This document shows, one piece after another, positions 7,901 to 16,130 of a DNA stretch of 57,883 nt. Within the stretch, counting starts at the first letter, position 1; every line of letters starts with the position of its first letter. Source of the stretch: Pseudomonas entomophila (lineage in GTDB: Bacteria > Pseudomonadota > Gammaproteobacteria > Pseudomonadales > Pseudomonadaceae). A program made the translations under genes and the position numbers. Below the pieces are notes generated by a model. The model was not told where the DNA came from and searched no databases. It worked only from the letters and a program-made list of their open reading frames with translations. The stretch lies in assembly GCF_013523165.1 (NCBI RefSeq), contig NZ_JAAMQI010000026.1, forward strand, positions 1 to 57,883, given 5' to 3'.

Positions 7901-9878
7901 CGATGCGGTACGCCTTGGCCAACCCCTGCACGCGGCCACGGCCCTGATCGACCACATTCGCAACTTCAGCAGCGCCGCGCTGAACGACAACGCCGCGCGC
8001 CGTGTGCCAGCGCCGCTGGCCGTGCCTGACGCACCTGCCGCCGTCCCCGAGCGCGCGGTCGGGGACACGGTGAAGGTGACCGCCGAGCTGCTCGACGATC
8101 TGGGCAACCTGGCCAGCGAGCACGCCATCGTGCGCGGTCGCGTCGAGCAGCAGATCAACGACGCCCAGGTCGCCCTGAGCGAAATGGAAACCACCCTCGA
8201 GCGCATGCGTGACCAGTTGCTCAGGCTCGACAGCGAGACCCAGGGGCCGCTTGGCCGTCTGGCGACCCAGAGCGATGCCTACGAGGACTTCGACCCTCTG
8301 GAAATGGACCGCCACTCGCACCTGCAGCAGCTGTCGCGGGCGCTGTTCGAGGCGTCCTCGGACCTGCTCGACCTCAAGGAGACCCTGAGCCAGAAGGCCC
8401 AGACGGCCCAGGGCCTGCTGCTCCAGCAGGCGCGGGTCAACGGCCAGTTGCAGGAAGGCCTGATGAGCACCCGCATGGTGCCCTTCGAGCGGCTGGTGCC
8501 GCGCCTGCAGCGGGTGGTGCGCCAGGTCGCCAGCGAGTTGGGCAAGCAGGTCGAACTGCTGGTGGAGAATGCCGAGGGCGAACTCGACCGCAGCATCCTG
8601 GAACGCATGGTCGCCCCCCTCGAGCACATGCTGCGCAATGCCGTGGACCATGGCCTGGAAAGCCGCGAGGCCCGTCTGGCGGCGGGCAAGCCGGCCCAGG
8701 GCAGCATCTGGCTGAACCTGCTGCACGAAGGCGCCGACATCGTCATCGAGATGAGCGACGACGGCGCCGGGGTGCCCCTCGACGCCGTGCGCCGCAAGGC
8801 GATCAAGCGCGGCCTGCTCGATCCGCAGGCGCGCCTGAGCGACCACGAGATCCTGCAGTTCATCCTGCGGCCGGGGTTCTCCACGGCCGAGCGGATCACC
8901 CAGATCTCCGGTCGCGGGCTGGGCATGGACGTGGTCCACGAGGAGGTCAAGCAGCTGGGCGGCTCGATGAGCATCGCGTCCAGCCCGGGCAAGGGTGCCA
9001 CCTTCTCCATCCGCCTGCCGTTCGCCGTGTCACTGAACCGGGCCCTGATGGTCAACCTGGACGACGAGCAGTACGCCATCCCCCTGGACACCCTCGAAGG
9101 GATCGTGCGAGTGCCGCCGGGCGAACTCGAAGCCTGCTACCAGCGTCAGCCGCCGTCCTACGCCTATGCCGGCCAGCACTACCAGCTGCGCTACCTGGGC
9201 GATGTGCTGCAAGGCAATCCACTGCCGCGCCTGATCGGGCAGAGCGTGCCGGTGCCGGTGCTGCTGGTCCACTCGGCCGACCAGGCCTTCGCCATCCAGG
9301 TCGACAGCCTGTCGCCCAGCCGCGAGATCGTCACCAAGAGCCTGGGTCCGCAGTTCGCTGCGGTACCGGGGCTGTCGGGCGCCACCTTGCTGGGTGATGG
9401 TCGCGTGGTGCTGATTCTCGACCTGCTGGGGCAATTGCAGGGGCAGCAGCGACGCCGTGCGCGCCTGCCCGATACCCAGGCGCCGGCCTTTGGCGAGGCC
9501 ACGCGGCCACCACTGATTCTGGTGGTCGACGATTCGGTGACCGTGCGCAAGGTCACCACCCGCCTGCTGGAGCGCCATGGCATGCAGGTGCTGACGGCCA
9601 AGGACGGCATCGATGCCATGACGGTCCTGGAAGAGCGGCGCCCGGACCTGGTCCTGCTGGACATCGAGATGCCGCGCATGGACGGCTTCGAGGTGGCCAC
9701 GCGCATCCGCCGCGACCCACGCCTGCACGATCTGCCGATCATCATGATCACCTCGCGCACCGGGCAGAAGCACCGCGAGCGCGCCATGGCCATCGGCGTC
9801 AACGAGTACCTGGGCAAGCCTTATCAAGAATCGGTGCTGCTGCAGAGCATCGCGCAGTGGAGTGCACCGCATGCTTGA
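4917..9878 (+). CDS. chpA: Hybrid chemotaxis histidine kinase ChpA, short form
   Basis: A 1653-residue CheA-type hybrid kinase. Three intact phosphotransfer motifs (HTLKG) put histidines at about 484, 618 and 941. A further Hpt-like helix near the N-terminus has His59 but lacks the following Lys, and one near 345 has lost its His. A dimerisation region precedes the HATPase_c domain (HMLRNAVDHGLE, DDGAGV near 1281, GRGLGMDVV near 1332). A CheW-like domain starts near 1370 and a receiver occupies about 1533-1650, with acceptor Asp1582 in LLDIEMPRMDG. It would phosphorylate PilG and PilH. P. aeruginosa ChpA, from memory, is roughly 2470 residues with eight phosphotransfer domains, so this is a shortened version. 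Its stop overlaps the start of chpC. Confidence 0.95.
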   Translation: MIAPAQGAPAPREAHDAVALVWTRDAIGACLAQARQALERFATAPHEAGALDELLGNVHQVHGCLHMLELRGAAHLALEIEALAQALATGRVGPRGDVLGALFKALEHLPIYLERLRSARRDLPLVIVPLINQLRACRGAEALAPGSLFEGELAGQRLAGADDLANLDLSLGAWRERLQTGQGHDALRSVVEALCGDLLRIKERLDASVREDDQAEALEGLLAPLRQVADTLAVLGFQQPRRVIIDQVLALQGLIQRDLNDDTVLMDVAGALLYVETSLHGMLGTLEETGQLSLPGSDLAQIRQQVLSEALVNLVQVREALADGLDDAPADAHSRPSSAWLRQVQGALRMLMLPELAQVVEGCAAYLDGPWRQAEPVPSAESLAAFAEALSAAECSLQWRIADPQADIGAFIAQARRRLGELGLGPDAPVTEPESTERSLDDALRAVFLEEAQALLPALERHWLRWCSEAHPQAALIEVRRLLHTLKGSGRMVQAQAIAELAWGAEHLLNRALEGGASLNGEAQTALQQALATLPDLLAECAQAGSPPRVAWSDLAEHLHALALAPAQAPLTDESFDPRLLDIFVQEARGHVSVLDDFLATAEPTGASVTDALQRALHTLKGSAAMAGVLPLAELATALDRLVREYKAHQLPVMQDELTLLAEAHSLLIHALDTLPADAATALPGGGALIERLGACVDARLLTVQAHEGHAQRPRRDPQVIAGFLAQGMDILLDAESLLSRWQEQPAVRQSLDTLLDELTAFGQAAHQAELWQVDEVCEAVLDLYGAVEEGSLMADATFFEHAQQAHETLIDMLDELAAGQDVTARPACVATLRTLLENALDPTATGLLSPEHGVVDLSQAPTTLSLDDDRQPPRQAERPSGLDNRPSAGADPHWRGDNELLDVFLEESADIVESVSASLSRWQADARNTVEVENLLRDLHTLKGGARMVQISAIGDLAHELEFLYEWLAAGQLPPSPALSSLLQTCHDRLAHMLDAVRLGQPLHAATALIDHIRNFSSAALNDNAARRVPAPLAVPDAPAAVPERAVGDTVKVTAELLDDLGNLASEHAIVRGRVEQQINDAQVALSEMETTLERMRDQLLRLDSETQGPLGRLATQSDAYEDFDPLEMDRHSHLQQLSRALFEASSDLLDLKETLSQKAQTAQGLLLQQARVNGQLQEGLMSTRMVPFERLVPRLQRVVRQVASELGKQVELLVENAEGELDRSILERMVAPLEHMLRNAVDHGLESREARLAAGKPAQGSIWLNLLHEGADIVIEMSDDGAGVPLDAVRRKAIKRGLLDPQARLSDHEILQFILRPGFSTAERITQISGRGLGMDVVHEEVKQLGGSMSIASSPGKGATFSIRLPFAVSLNRALMVNLDDEQYAIPLDTLEGIVRVPPGELEACYQRQPPSYAYAGQHYQLRYLGDVLQGNPLPRLIGQSVPVPVLLVHSADQAFAIQVDSLSPSREIVTKSLGPQFAAVPGLSGATLLGDGRVVLILDLLGQLQGQQRRRARLPDTQAPAFGEATRPPLILVVDDSVTVRKVTTRLLERHGMQVLTAKDGIDAMTVLEERRPDLVLLDIEMPRMDGFEVATRIRRDPRLHDLPIIMITSRTGQKHRERAMAIGVNEYLGKPYQESVLLQSIAQWSAPHA

Positions 9879-10329
9879 ACATGCCGCCGGACAACGCAGC
9901 AGCCTGACCGGGTTGCTGTTGCCACTGGCCGACCGTCACCTGGTGCTGCCCAACGTGGCGGTCGCCGAGTTGCTGGGGCAGCGGGGCGACCTGCTCGAGC
10001 GAGGTCAGGCCGAGTGGCACCTGGGGTGGCTGACCTGGCGCCAGCAGCGCCTGCCGCTGATCGGCTTCGAGGCAGCCTGCGGAGGTGTCACGCCGATCGG
10101 CGCGTGGACCAAGGTGGTGGTGCTCAACGCCTTGGGCGACACCGGCCTGCACCACCTGGCGATCCTGTTGCAGGGCTTGCCGCGCTCTTGCCGGCTGGAC
10201 AGTCAGCTCAACTACGTCGACGTGCCTCTGGCGCCGCTCGAGCTGGCGGCCGTCCAGGTCGGGGACGTGGTCGCGCGGGTGCCGGATCTGCCGACCCTGG
10301 AACGGCGGGTCGTCGACGCCGGGTTCTGA
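9871..10329 (+). CDS. chpC: CheW-like protein ChpC
   Basis: A 152-residue CheW-domain protein in the last position of the chemosensory operon. LLLPLADRHLVLPNVAVAELL and GWLTWRQQRLPLIGFEA resemble the ligand and kinase contact faces of CheW proteins. In P. aeruginosa ChpC is a second adaptor that links extra receptors to ChpA. The ATG at 9871 is chosen because a TGGAG precedes it; a GTG at 9862 is possible. It overlaps chpA by 8 bp. No chpB methylesterase lies between the two genes. Confidence 0.8.
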   Translation: MLEHAAGQRSSLTGLLLPLADRHLVLPNVAVAELLGQRGDLLERGQAEWHLGWLTWRQQRLPLIGFEAACGGVTPIGAWTKVVVLNALGDTGLHHLAILLQGLPRSCRLDSQLNYVDVPLAPLELAAVQVGDVVARVPDLPTLERRVVDAGF

Positions 10330-10388
10330 CCATTGAGGCGGCGGGCGTCGCGACGGAACCTGATGCAGCCCCAAGGGTCAGTTCTGGC

Positions 10389-11006
10389 ATGTATTACGGT
10401 GAACGTTTCAATGCCTGGACGCACCTGGTCGGTGCCCTGCTGGCGTGCCTGGGGGCCGTCTGGCTGATCGTGAGCGCTGGCTTGCAGGGCGACCCCTGGA
10501 AGGTCGTCAGCGTCTCCATCTACGGCGCCACGCTGCTGCTGCTCTACAGCGTGTCGACCCTCTACCACAGCACACGCGGGCGCACGAAGGTGATCCTGCG
10601 CAAGCTCGATCACCTGTCGATCTACCTGCTGATCGCCGGCAGCTATACGCCGTTCTGCCTGGTCAGCCTGCGCGGGCCATGGGGCTGGAGCCTGTTCGGC
10701 GTGGTCTGGGGGCTGGCGCTGATCGGCATGGTGCAGGAGATCAAGCCGCGCTCGGAAGCGCGGGTGCTGTCGATCGTCATCTACGCGTTGATGGGCTGGA
10801 TCGTGCTGGTGGCGGTCAAGCCGCTGCTCGCCACGTTGGGCGGGGCCGGTTTCGCCTGGCTCGCCGGGGGTGGCGCGTTCTACACCATCGGCATCCTGTT
10901 CTTCGCCTACGACAGGCGTTTTCGCCACTGGCACGGGATCTGGCACCTGTTCGTCATCGTCGGCAGCCTCATGCACTTCGTGGCGATACTCGGGTTCGTG
11001 CTGTAG
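10389..11006 (+). CDS. Hemolysin III / TrhA family (PAQR-type) membrane protein
   Basis: A 205-residue, seven-helix inner-membrane protein of the YqfA/TrhA-hemolysin III family, which shares its fold with PAQR receptors. Conserved signatures are SVSTLYHS, LDHLSIYLLIAGSYTP and HGIWHLFVIVGSLMHF, whose histidines bind zinc in related proteins. The family is linked to membrane-fluidity homeostasis in E. coli; the haemolysin name is historical. The ATG at 10389 starts directly with MYYGERFNAWTH, as homologues do. It follows chpC by 59 bp and converges on rsmE. Function here is by family only. Confidence 0.9.
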   Translation: MYYGERFNAWTHLVGALLACLGAVWLIVSAGLQGDPWKVVSVSIYGATLLLLYSVSTLYHSTRGRTKVILRKLDHLSIYLLIAGSYTPFCLVSLRGPWGWSLFGVVWGLALIGMVQEIKPRSEARVLSIVIYALMGWIVLVAVKPLLATLGGAGFAWLAGGGAFYTIGILFFAYDRRFRHWHGIWHLFVIVGSLMHFVAILGFVL

Positions 11007-11030
11007 GCCGCTGCCCAGGTCCGCCTGGGT

Positions 11031-11750
11031 TCAGAAATCGCCCCAAAGCTGTTGCGCCACCGCCAGCGCCACCACCGGCGCGGTCTCGGTGCGCAGGACC
11101 CGTGGCCCCAGGCGCGCGGCGTGGAACCCCTTGCCCTTGGCCTGCTCGACCTCGGCCTCGCTCAAGCCCCCCTCCGGCCCGATCAGAAAGGCCAGCCGGG
11201 CAGGGCGCTCATGCGTGGTCAAAGGCTCGGCGACCGGGTGCAGGACCAGCTTGAGGTCGGCGTCGGTGCTGGCGATCCACTCGGCCAGGGGCATCGGCGG
11301 ATGGATCACCGGCAGCGTCGAGCGGCCGCACTGTTCGCAGGCGCTGATCGCCACCTGGCGCCAATGGGCCATGCGCTTGTCGGCCCGCTCATCCTTGAGG
11401 CGCACTTCGCAGCGTTCGCTGACGATCGGCGTGATCTCCTGGGCGCCCAGCTCGGTGGCTTTCTGGATCGCCCAGTCCATGCGCTCGCCCCGTGACAGCC
11501 CTTGGCCCAGGTGAATGCGCAGCGGCGACTCGGGCTGGCCCGGCAGGGCCTGCTCCAGCGTCACGCGCACGCTTTTCTTGCCCACCTCCAGCACCTGGCC
11601 ACGAAACTCCTGGCCGCTGCCGTCGAACAGCTGTACGGCGGCACCGGCTGCCAGGCGCAGCACGCGGCCGATGTAGTGCGCCTGGGCTTCGGGCAGGTCA
11701 TGCTCGCCAAGGCTCAGGGCAGCATCGATGAAGAAACGGGACACTCTCAT
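11031..11750 (-). CDS. rsmE: 16S rRNA m3U1498 methyltransferase
   Basis: A 239-residue SPOUT-class methyltransferase that uses SAM to methylate N3 of U1498 in 16S rRNA. MRVSRFFID at the start and HYIGRVLRL form the N-terminal PUA-like RNA-binding part. The knotted SAM site is visible as FLIGPEGGLSEAEV and LGPRVLRTETAPV. The length matches the family. It ends 24 bp from the convergent hemolysin-III gene, and its start is 72 bp beyond the bioA stop, so the two may be co-transcribed. Confidence 0.95.
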   Translation of the reverse strand: MRVSRFFIDAALSLGEHDLPEAQAHYIGRVLRLAAGAAVQLFDGSGQEFRGQVLEVGKKSVRVTLEQALPGQPESPLRIHLGQGLSRGERMDWAIQKATELGAQEITPIVSERCEVRLKDERADKRMAHWRQVAISACEQCGRSTLPVIHPPMPLAEWIASTDADLKLVLHPVAEPLTTHERPARLAFLIGPEGGLSEAEVEQAKGKGFHAARLGPRVLRTETAPVVALAVAQQLWGDF

Positions 11751-11823
11751 GAAGGGGCTCTGCTCACAGGGTTGAAGGGCCCGAAGGCCCGATGGATCGT
11801 CGGTGGGGCGCGCAGGTGACGCC

Positions 11824-13230
11824 TCAGCCTGGGTCGCGAAAATCGGGGTGGAAGCCCTCCGACACGCTCACGCTGACCCGCTCGCGAGTGGCCAGGTCGA
11901 TCCCCTCGGTGGCGACTTCGGCCAGAAAATCGATCTGCTCCGGCGTGATCACGTAAGGCGGCAGGAAATAGACCACGCTGCCCAGCGGGCGCAGCAGGGC
12001 GCCACGGCTCAGAGCGTGCTCGAAGACCTTCAGGCCGCGTCGCTCCTGCCAGGGGTAGGCCACCTTGCCGGCCTTGTCCCGGACCATTTCGATGGCCAGG
12101 GCCATGCCGGTCTGGCGTACCTCGGCGACGTGCGGGTGATCGACCAGGTGCGCGGTGGCGCTGGCCATGCGCGTGGCCAGCGCCTTGTTGGCGTCGATCA
12201 CCTGGTCCTGCTCGAAGATGTCCAGGGTCGCCAGCGCCGCCGCGCAGGCCAGGGGGTTGCCGGTGTAGCTGTGCGAGTGCAGGAAGGCGCGCAGCGTCGG
12301 GTAGTCGTCGTAGAAGGCCTGGTAGACGTCGTCGGTGGTCAGGCAGGCGGCCAGCGGCAGGTAGCCGCCGGTCAGGGCCTTGGACAGGCACAGGAAGTCC
12401 GGGCGGATCCCGGCCTGTTCGCAGGCGAACATCGTCCCGGTACGACCGAAGCCGACGGCGATCTCGTCGTGGATCAGGTGCACGCCGTAACGGTCGCAGG
12501 CTTCGCGCAGCAGGCGCAGGTAGACCGGGTGGTACATGCGCATGCCACCGGCACCCTGGATCAACGGCTCGACGATCACGGCGGCGACGCTGGCATGGTG
12601 CTCGGCCAGGGTCTGTTCCATGACGGCGAACAGGTTGCGCGAGTGCTCCTCCCAGCTCATGCCCTCGGGGCGCAGGTAGCAGTCCGGGCTGGGCACCTTG
12701 ATCGTGTCGAGCAGCAGGGCCTTGTAGGTCTCGGTGAACAGCGGCACGTCGCCCACCGACATGGCGGCGATGGTCTCGCCGTGGTAGCTGTTGCTCAGGG
12801 TGACGAAGCGCTTCTTGTCCGGCTGGCCGCGGTTGAGCCAGTAGTGGAAGCTCATCTTCAGCGCCACCTCGATGCACGAGGAGCCGTTGTCGGCATAGAA
12901 GACCCGGTCCAGGCCCGTCGGGGTCAGCGCCACCAGACGTTCGGACAACTCGATCACCGGCTGGTGGCTGAAGCCGGCCAGGATGACGTGCTCGAGCTGG
13001 TCGACCTGGTCCTTGATGCGCTGGTTGATGCGCGGATTGGCATGCCCGAAGACGTTGACCCACCAGGAGCTCACGGCGTCCAGGTAGCGCTTGCCTTCGA
13101 AGTCCTCCAGCCACACACCTTCGCCGCGCTTGATCGGGATCAGCGGCAGGCGCTCGTGGTCTTTCATCTGCGTGCAGGGGTGCCACAGGACCTCGAGGTC
13201 GCGTTGCATCCACTGTTGATTGAGGCCCAT
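11824..13230 (-). CDS. bioA: Adenosylmethionine-8-amino-7-oxononanoate aminotransferase
   Basis: A 468-residue PLP-dependent class-III aminotransferase that converts KAPA to DAPA in biotin synthesis, using SAM as the amino donor. WHPCTQM near the N-terminus is a BioA signature. HDEIAVGFGRTG carries the cofactor-ring Asp, and Lys284 in LSKALTGGYLP is the predicted Schiff-base lysine. The ATG at 13230 follows an AGGAGAA, and the protein begins MGLNQQWMQRDL. The other biotin genes are not in the window, so it is an isolated bio gene. It is divergent from the amine oxidase gene across 200 bp. Confidence 0.95.
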   Translation of the reverse strand: MGLNQQWMQRDLEVLWHPCTQMKDHERLPLIPIKRGEGVWLEDFEGKRYLDAVSSWWVNVFGHANPRINQRIKDQVDQLEHVILAGFSHQPVIELSERLVALTPTGLDRVFYADNGSSCIEVALKMSFHYWLNRGQPDKKRFVTLSNSYHGETIAAMSVGDVPLFTETYKALLLDTIKVPSPDCYLRPEGMSWEEHSRNLFAVMEQTLAEHHASVAAVIVEPLIQGAGGMRMYHPVYLRLLREACDRYGVHLIHDEIAVGFGRTGTMFACEQAGIRPDFLCLSKALTGGYLPLAACLTTDDVYQAFYDDYPTLRAFLHSHSYTGNPLACAAALATLDIFEQDQVIDANKALATRMASATAHLVDHPHVAEVRQTGMALAIEMVRDKAGKVAYPWQERRGLKVFEHALSRGALLRPLGSVVYFLPPYVITPEQIDFLAEVATEGIDLATRERVSVSVSEGFHPDFRDPG

Positions 13231-13430
13231 GGTCGTTCTCCTGGCAGGTGGCGCGGACATGCGCGGCAAGCCTATGCAATGCGCCGCGCCAGAACAACCC
13301 ACAATCGCCTCGCAATCGGATGTGCCGTGCTGGCAGGCATGGTGGCCCTCGCGTATTCTTCGCCCTTCTCTTCCCCCGAGAGGGTGTTCTGCCCTCGACT
13401 TCATCGCCCTTGAACCGGAGTTCAGCAAAG

Positions 13431-15347
13431 ATGGCTGGTGGTTGGCTGCGCGTGTGCGCATTGTTAGTGATTGGCATGTCGGGCAGCGTTGCGCTGGCCC
13501 AGGACAAGACTGCGATCGTGGTCGGCGGGGGGCTGGCAGGCCTGGCCGCCGCCGTCGAACTGCAGGACAAGGGCTGGCAGGTAACCGTGCTCGAGGCCAA
13601 GCCCAGCGTGGGCGGCCGTTCGGGCCTGGCCACCAGCGAGTGGATCGGCAAGGACAAGGTTCAGCCGGTGCTCAACCATTACCTGGACCGTTTCAAGCTG
13701 CAGACCCTGCCTGCGCCGGAGTTCGTCCGCAACCCGGGCTACCTGATCGACGGCGAGTACCTGAGCAGTGCCGACCTGGCGGTCAAGCAGCCGGCCACGG
13801 CCGAGGCCATCAAGCGCTACGAGAAGACCCTGGACGATCTGGCCCGCTCGATCGACGACCCCCTGAACCCCAAGGCCACCAGCACCCTGTTCGCCCTGGA
13901 CCAGATCACCGTGTCCAGCTGGCTGGACAAGCTGCAACTGCCCGTCACCGCGCGGCAGCTGATCAACCAGCAGATCCGTACCCGCTACGACGAGCCGTCG
14001 CGCCTGTCGCTGCTGTACTTCGCGCAGCAGGCGCGGGTCTACCGCGGCATCGATGACCGTGACCTGCGCGCCTTGCGTCTGCCCGGCGGCAGCCCGGTGC
14101 TGGCCCAGGCGTTCGTCAAGCAGATCAAGACCCTCAAGACCACCTCGCCGGTCAGCTCGATCAACCAGGACAAGGACGGCGTCACGGTCAAGGTCGGCGG
14201 TGTCGGCTACCGGGCGGACTACGTGGTCATGGCTGTGCCGCTGCGTGCACTGGCCAAGATCCAGGTCACCCCAGGGCTGGACAATCAGCATGTGTCGGCG
14301 ATCAAGGCGACCAACTACGGCTGGCGCGACCAGTTGCTGCTGAAGTTCAAGAAGCCGGTGTGGGAGAGCCGCGCCCGCATGTCGGGCGAGATCTACAGCA
14401 ACGCCGGGCTCGGCATGCTCTGGATCGAACCGGCGCTCAAGGGCGGCGCGAATGTGGTCATCAACCTGTCCGGCGACAACGCACGCCTGTTGCAGGCCTT
14501 CGGCGACAAGCAGATGGTCGACCAGGTGCTGATCCGCTTCCATGCCTTCTACCCCCAGGCGCGTGGCGCCTTCAGCGGCTACGAAGTGCGTCGTTACAGC
14601 ACCGACGCCAATACCGCCGGGGCCTACCTGGCCTACGGGCCTGGGCAGATCAGCAAGTACTGGCGGCTGTGGGAGCGCCCCGTGCAGCGCATCGCCTTCG
14701 CGGGCGAGCACACCGATGCACTGTACCCCGGCACGCTGGAAGGCGCCCTGCGCAGTGGCCAGCGCGCCGCCAGCCAGGTGCAGGACCTGGCGGCGGGCAA
14801 GTCCTTCGACCCGGTCAAGGCCGCGCCGGTTGCCGCAGCGGCCGCCGCAGGTGCAGCCAAGGCGTCGGCTTCCACAGGCCAGGGTGGGTTCTTCTCCAGG
14901 CTGTTCGGTGGTTGGGGCAAGTCTTCCGAGGCGCCGAAAGCGGTCGCACCTGACGCAGCACCGGCCGCTCCCGGCAAGGCTGCTGATGCCCAGCCGGAAA
15001 AACCCGGCTTCTTCAAGCGGCTGTTCCATTGGGGTGGAACGACGCCAGCCCCGGCTGCGGCGCCTGCACCGGCGCCGGCACCTGCCGCGCCTGAGGCCAA
15101 GGTCGAGGCGCCCGCAAGCACCCCGACGCCTGCTGCCCAAGCGCCCGCACCCGCCGTCGCAGCGCCCAAGGCAACCCCGGGCAAGGCTGCGTCGAGTCAT
15201 GTGAAGACGCCGGTCAAGACGGCACCGGCCAAGCAGGCTGCCCCTCACAAGGCGACCCCTCACAAGGCGCCGGCGACCCACAAGGCGCCGGCCAAGCCGA
15301 CGAAGCACACGGCGCCGCACAAAGGTTCACCTGCTCCGGTGAACTGA
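13431..15347 (+). CDS. Exported flavin-containing amine oxidase with low-complexity tail
   Basis: A 638-residue protein. Residues 1-23 form a Sec-type signal peptide ending ALA; I see no twin-arginine motif. The FAD dinucleotide fold follows at once (VVGGGLAGLAAAVEL, then VGGRSG), and the C-terminal FAD motif FAGEHTDALYPGTLEGAL closes the oxidase domain near residue 450. The remaining part is Ala/Pro/Lys/His-rich and contains two copies of GFFxRLF (residues 486-492 and 526-532), ending in several HKAP/HKAT repeats. The family oxidises amines to aldehydes, ammonia and H2O2, but the substrate cannot be read from sequence. The start has GGAG 10 bp upstream. A strong terminator follows. Confidence 0.85.
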   Translation: MAGGWLRVCALLVIGMSGSVALAQDKTAIVVGGGLAGLAAAVELQDKGWQVTVLEAKPSVGGRSGLATSEWIGKDKVQPVLNHYLDRFKLQTLPAPEFVRNPGYLIDGEYLSSADLAVKQPATAEAIKRYEKTLDDLARSIDDPLNPKATSTLFALDQITVSSWLDKLQLPVTARQLINQQIRTRYDEPSRLSLLYFAQQARVYRGIDDRDLRALRLPGGSPVLAQAFVKQIKTLKTTSPVSSINQDKDGVTVKVGGVGYRADYVVMAVPLRALAKIQVTPGLDNQHVSAIKATNYGWRDQLLLKFKKPVWESRARMSGEIYSNAGLGMLWIEPALKGGANVVINLSGDNARLLQAFGDKQMVDQVLIRFHAFYPQARGAFSGYEVRRYSTDANTAGAYLAYGPGQISKYWRLWERPVQRIAFAGEHTDALYPGTLEGALRSGQRAASQVQDLAAGKSFDPVKAAPVAAAAAAGAAKASASTGQGGFFSRLFGGWGKSSEAPKAVAPDAAPAAPGKAADAQPEKPGFFKRLFHWGGTTPAPAAAPAPAPAPAAPEAKVEAPASTPTPAAQAPAPAVAAPKATPGKAASSHVKTPVKTAPAKQAAPHKATPHKAPATHKAPAKPTKHTAPHKGSPAPVN

Positions 15348-15358
15348 TTCCCCAGGAC

Positions 15359-15390
15359 AAGGGCGCTGAAAACCTCAGCGCCCTTGTTGC
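15359..15390 (+). terminator. Rho-independent terminator after the amine oxidase gene
   Basis: A perfect 11-bp stem (15359-15369 with 15375-15385, arms beginning AAGGGCGCTGA) closes a 5-nt AAACC loop. A short T-containing tail (TTGTTG) follows. It lies 12 bp after the stop codon. Confidence 0.85.
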
Positions 15391-15543
15391 ATCGACTCGC
15401 GCAAGGGCTATGGTTAACGTCTCCTTAATGGCCGGTGACGAGACTCAACATCGTGAATGTCGATCATTTGAAGCAGGTTTTTGCGCTTTCATTCGATCTA
15501 TCAAACGCTAGTCTATGCACAGTGCCCACAGGAACTCGCCCCC

Positions 15544-16095
15544 ATGCAACTGCGTAACACGCCTTCTCGATACGGTTGGATCAGCATCGCGCTGCACTGG
15601 AGCGTGGCGCTCACGGTGTTCAGTTTGTTCGGCCTCGGCCTGTGGATGGTCGGGCTGGATTACTACGACCCCTGGCGCAAGGCCGGCCCGGACCTGCACA
15701 AGAGCATTGGCCTGACCCTGCTGGCCGTCATGCTGATGCGGGTGGTGTGGCGCCTGCTCAGCCCGCCGCCGCCAGCGCTGCCCAGTCACGGCGGCTTCAC
15801 CCGCGTGGCGGCCAAGGCCGGGCACCTGGCGCTGTACCTGGGGCTGTTCGCGGTCATGCTGGCCGGCTATCTGATTTCTACCGCCGACGGCGTCGGCATC
15901 CCGGTCTTCGGTCTGTTCGAGGTCCCGGCGCTGGTCAGCAACCTGCCCGACCAGGCCGACACGGCGGGCACCGTCCACCTTTACCTGGCCTGGGGCCTGG
16001 TGATCTTCGCCGGCCTGCATGGGCTGGCTGCACTCAAACATCATTTCGTCGACCGGGACGCGACGTTGCTTCGCATGCTCGGCCGCAAGGCGTGA
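15544..16095 (+). CDS. Cytochrome b561 family protein
   Basis: A 183-residue four-helix inner-membrane cytochrome b. Histidines suited to bind two haems lie in ALHWSVAL, LHKSIGLTLL, KAGHLALYLG and GLHGLAALKHHF. Such proteins pass electrons between quinol and a periplasmic partner; CybB of E. coli oxidises ubiquinol with superoxide. The ATG at 15544 gives the usual N-terminus MQLRNTPSRYGWISI, although an ATG-less extension upstream is open. It is followed after 35 bp by yceI, a pairing common in proteobacteria, and the two probably form an operon. Confidence 0.92.
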   Translation: MQLRNTPSRYGWISIALHWSVALTVFSLFGLGLWMVGLDYYDPWRKAGPDLHKSIGLTLLAVMLMRVVWRLLSPPPPALPSHGGFTRVAAKAGHLALYLGLFAVMLAGYLISTADGVGIPVFGLFEVPALVSNLPDQADTAGTVHLYLAWGLVIFAGLHGLAALKHHFVDRDATLLRMLGRKA

Positions 16096-16130
16096 TGCTC
16101 AACCTACATTCGCACAGGAAGGACCTCAAG

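Noticed and set aside
6894..8939. A 681-codon minus-strand frame opposite chpA
   Set aside because: It is an antisense shadow of the kinase gene with Gln/His-rich low-complexity content.
10389..11006. Haemolysin toxin gene
   Set aside because: The family name is historical. The sequence is a PAQR-type seven-helix membrane protein, widespread in non-pathogens.
15481..15543. Longer start for the cytochrome b561 gene
   Set aside because: The upstream in-frame codons have no ribosome site and add a non-conserved segment ahead of the usual MQLRNTPSRYGW start.
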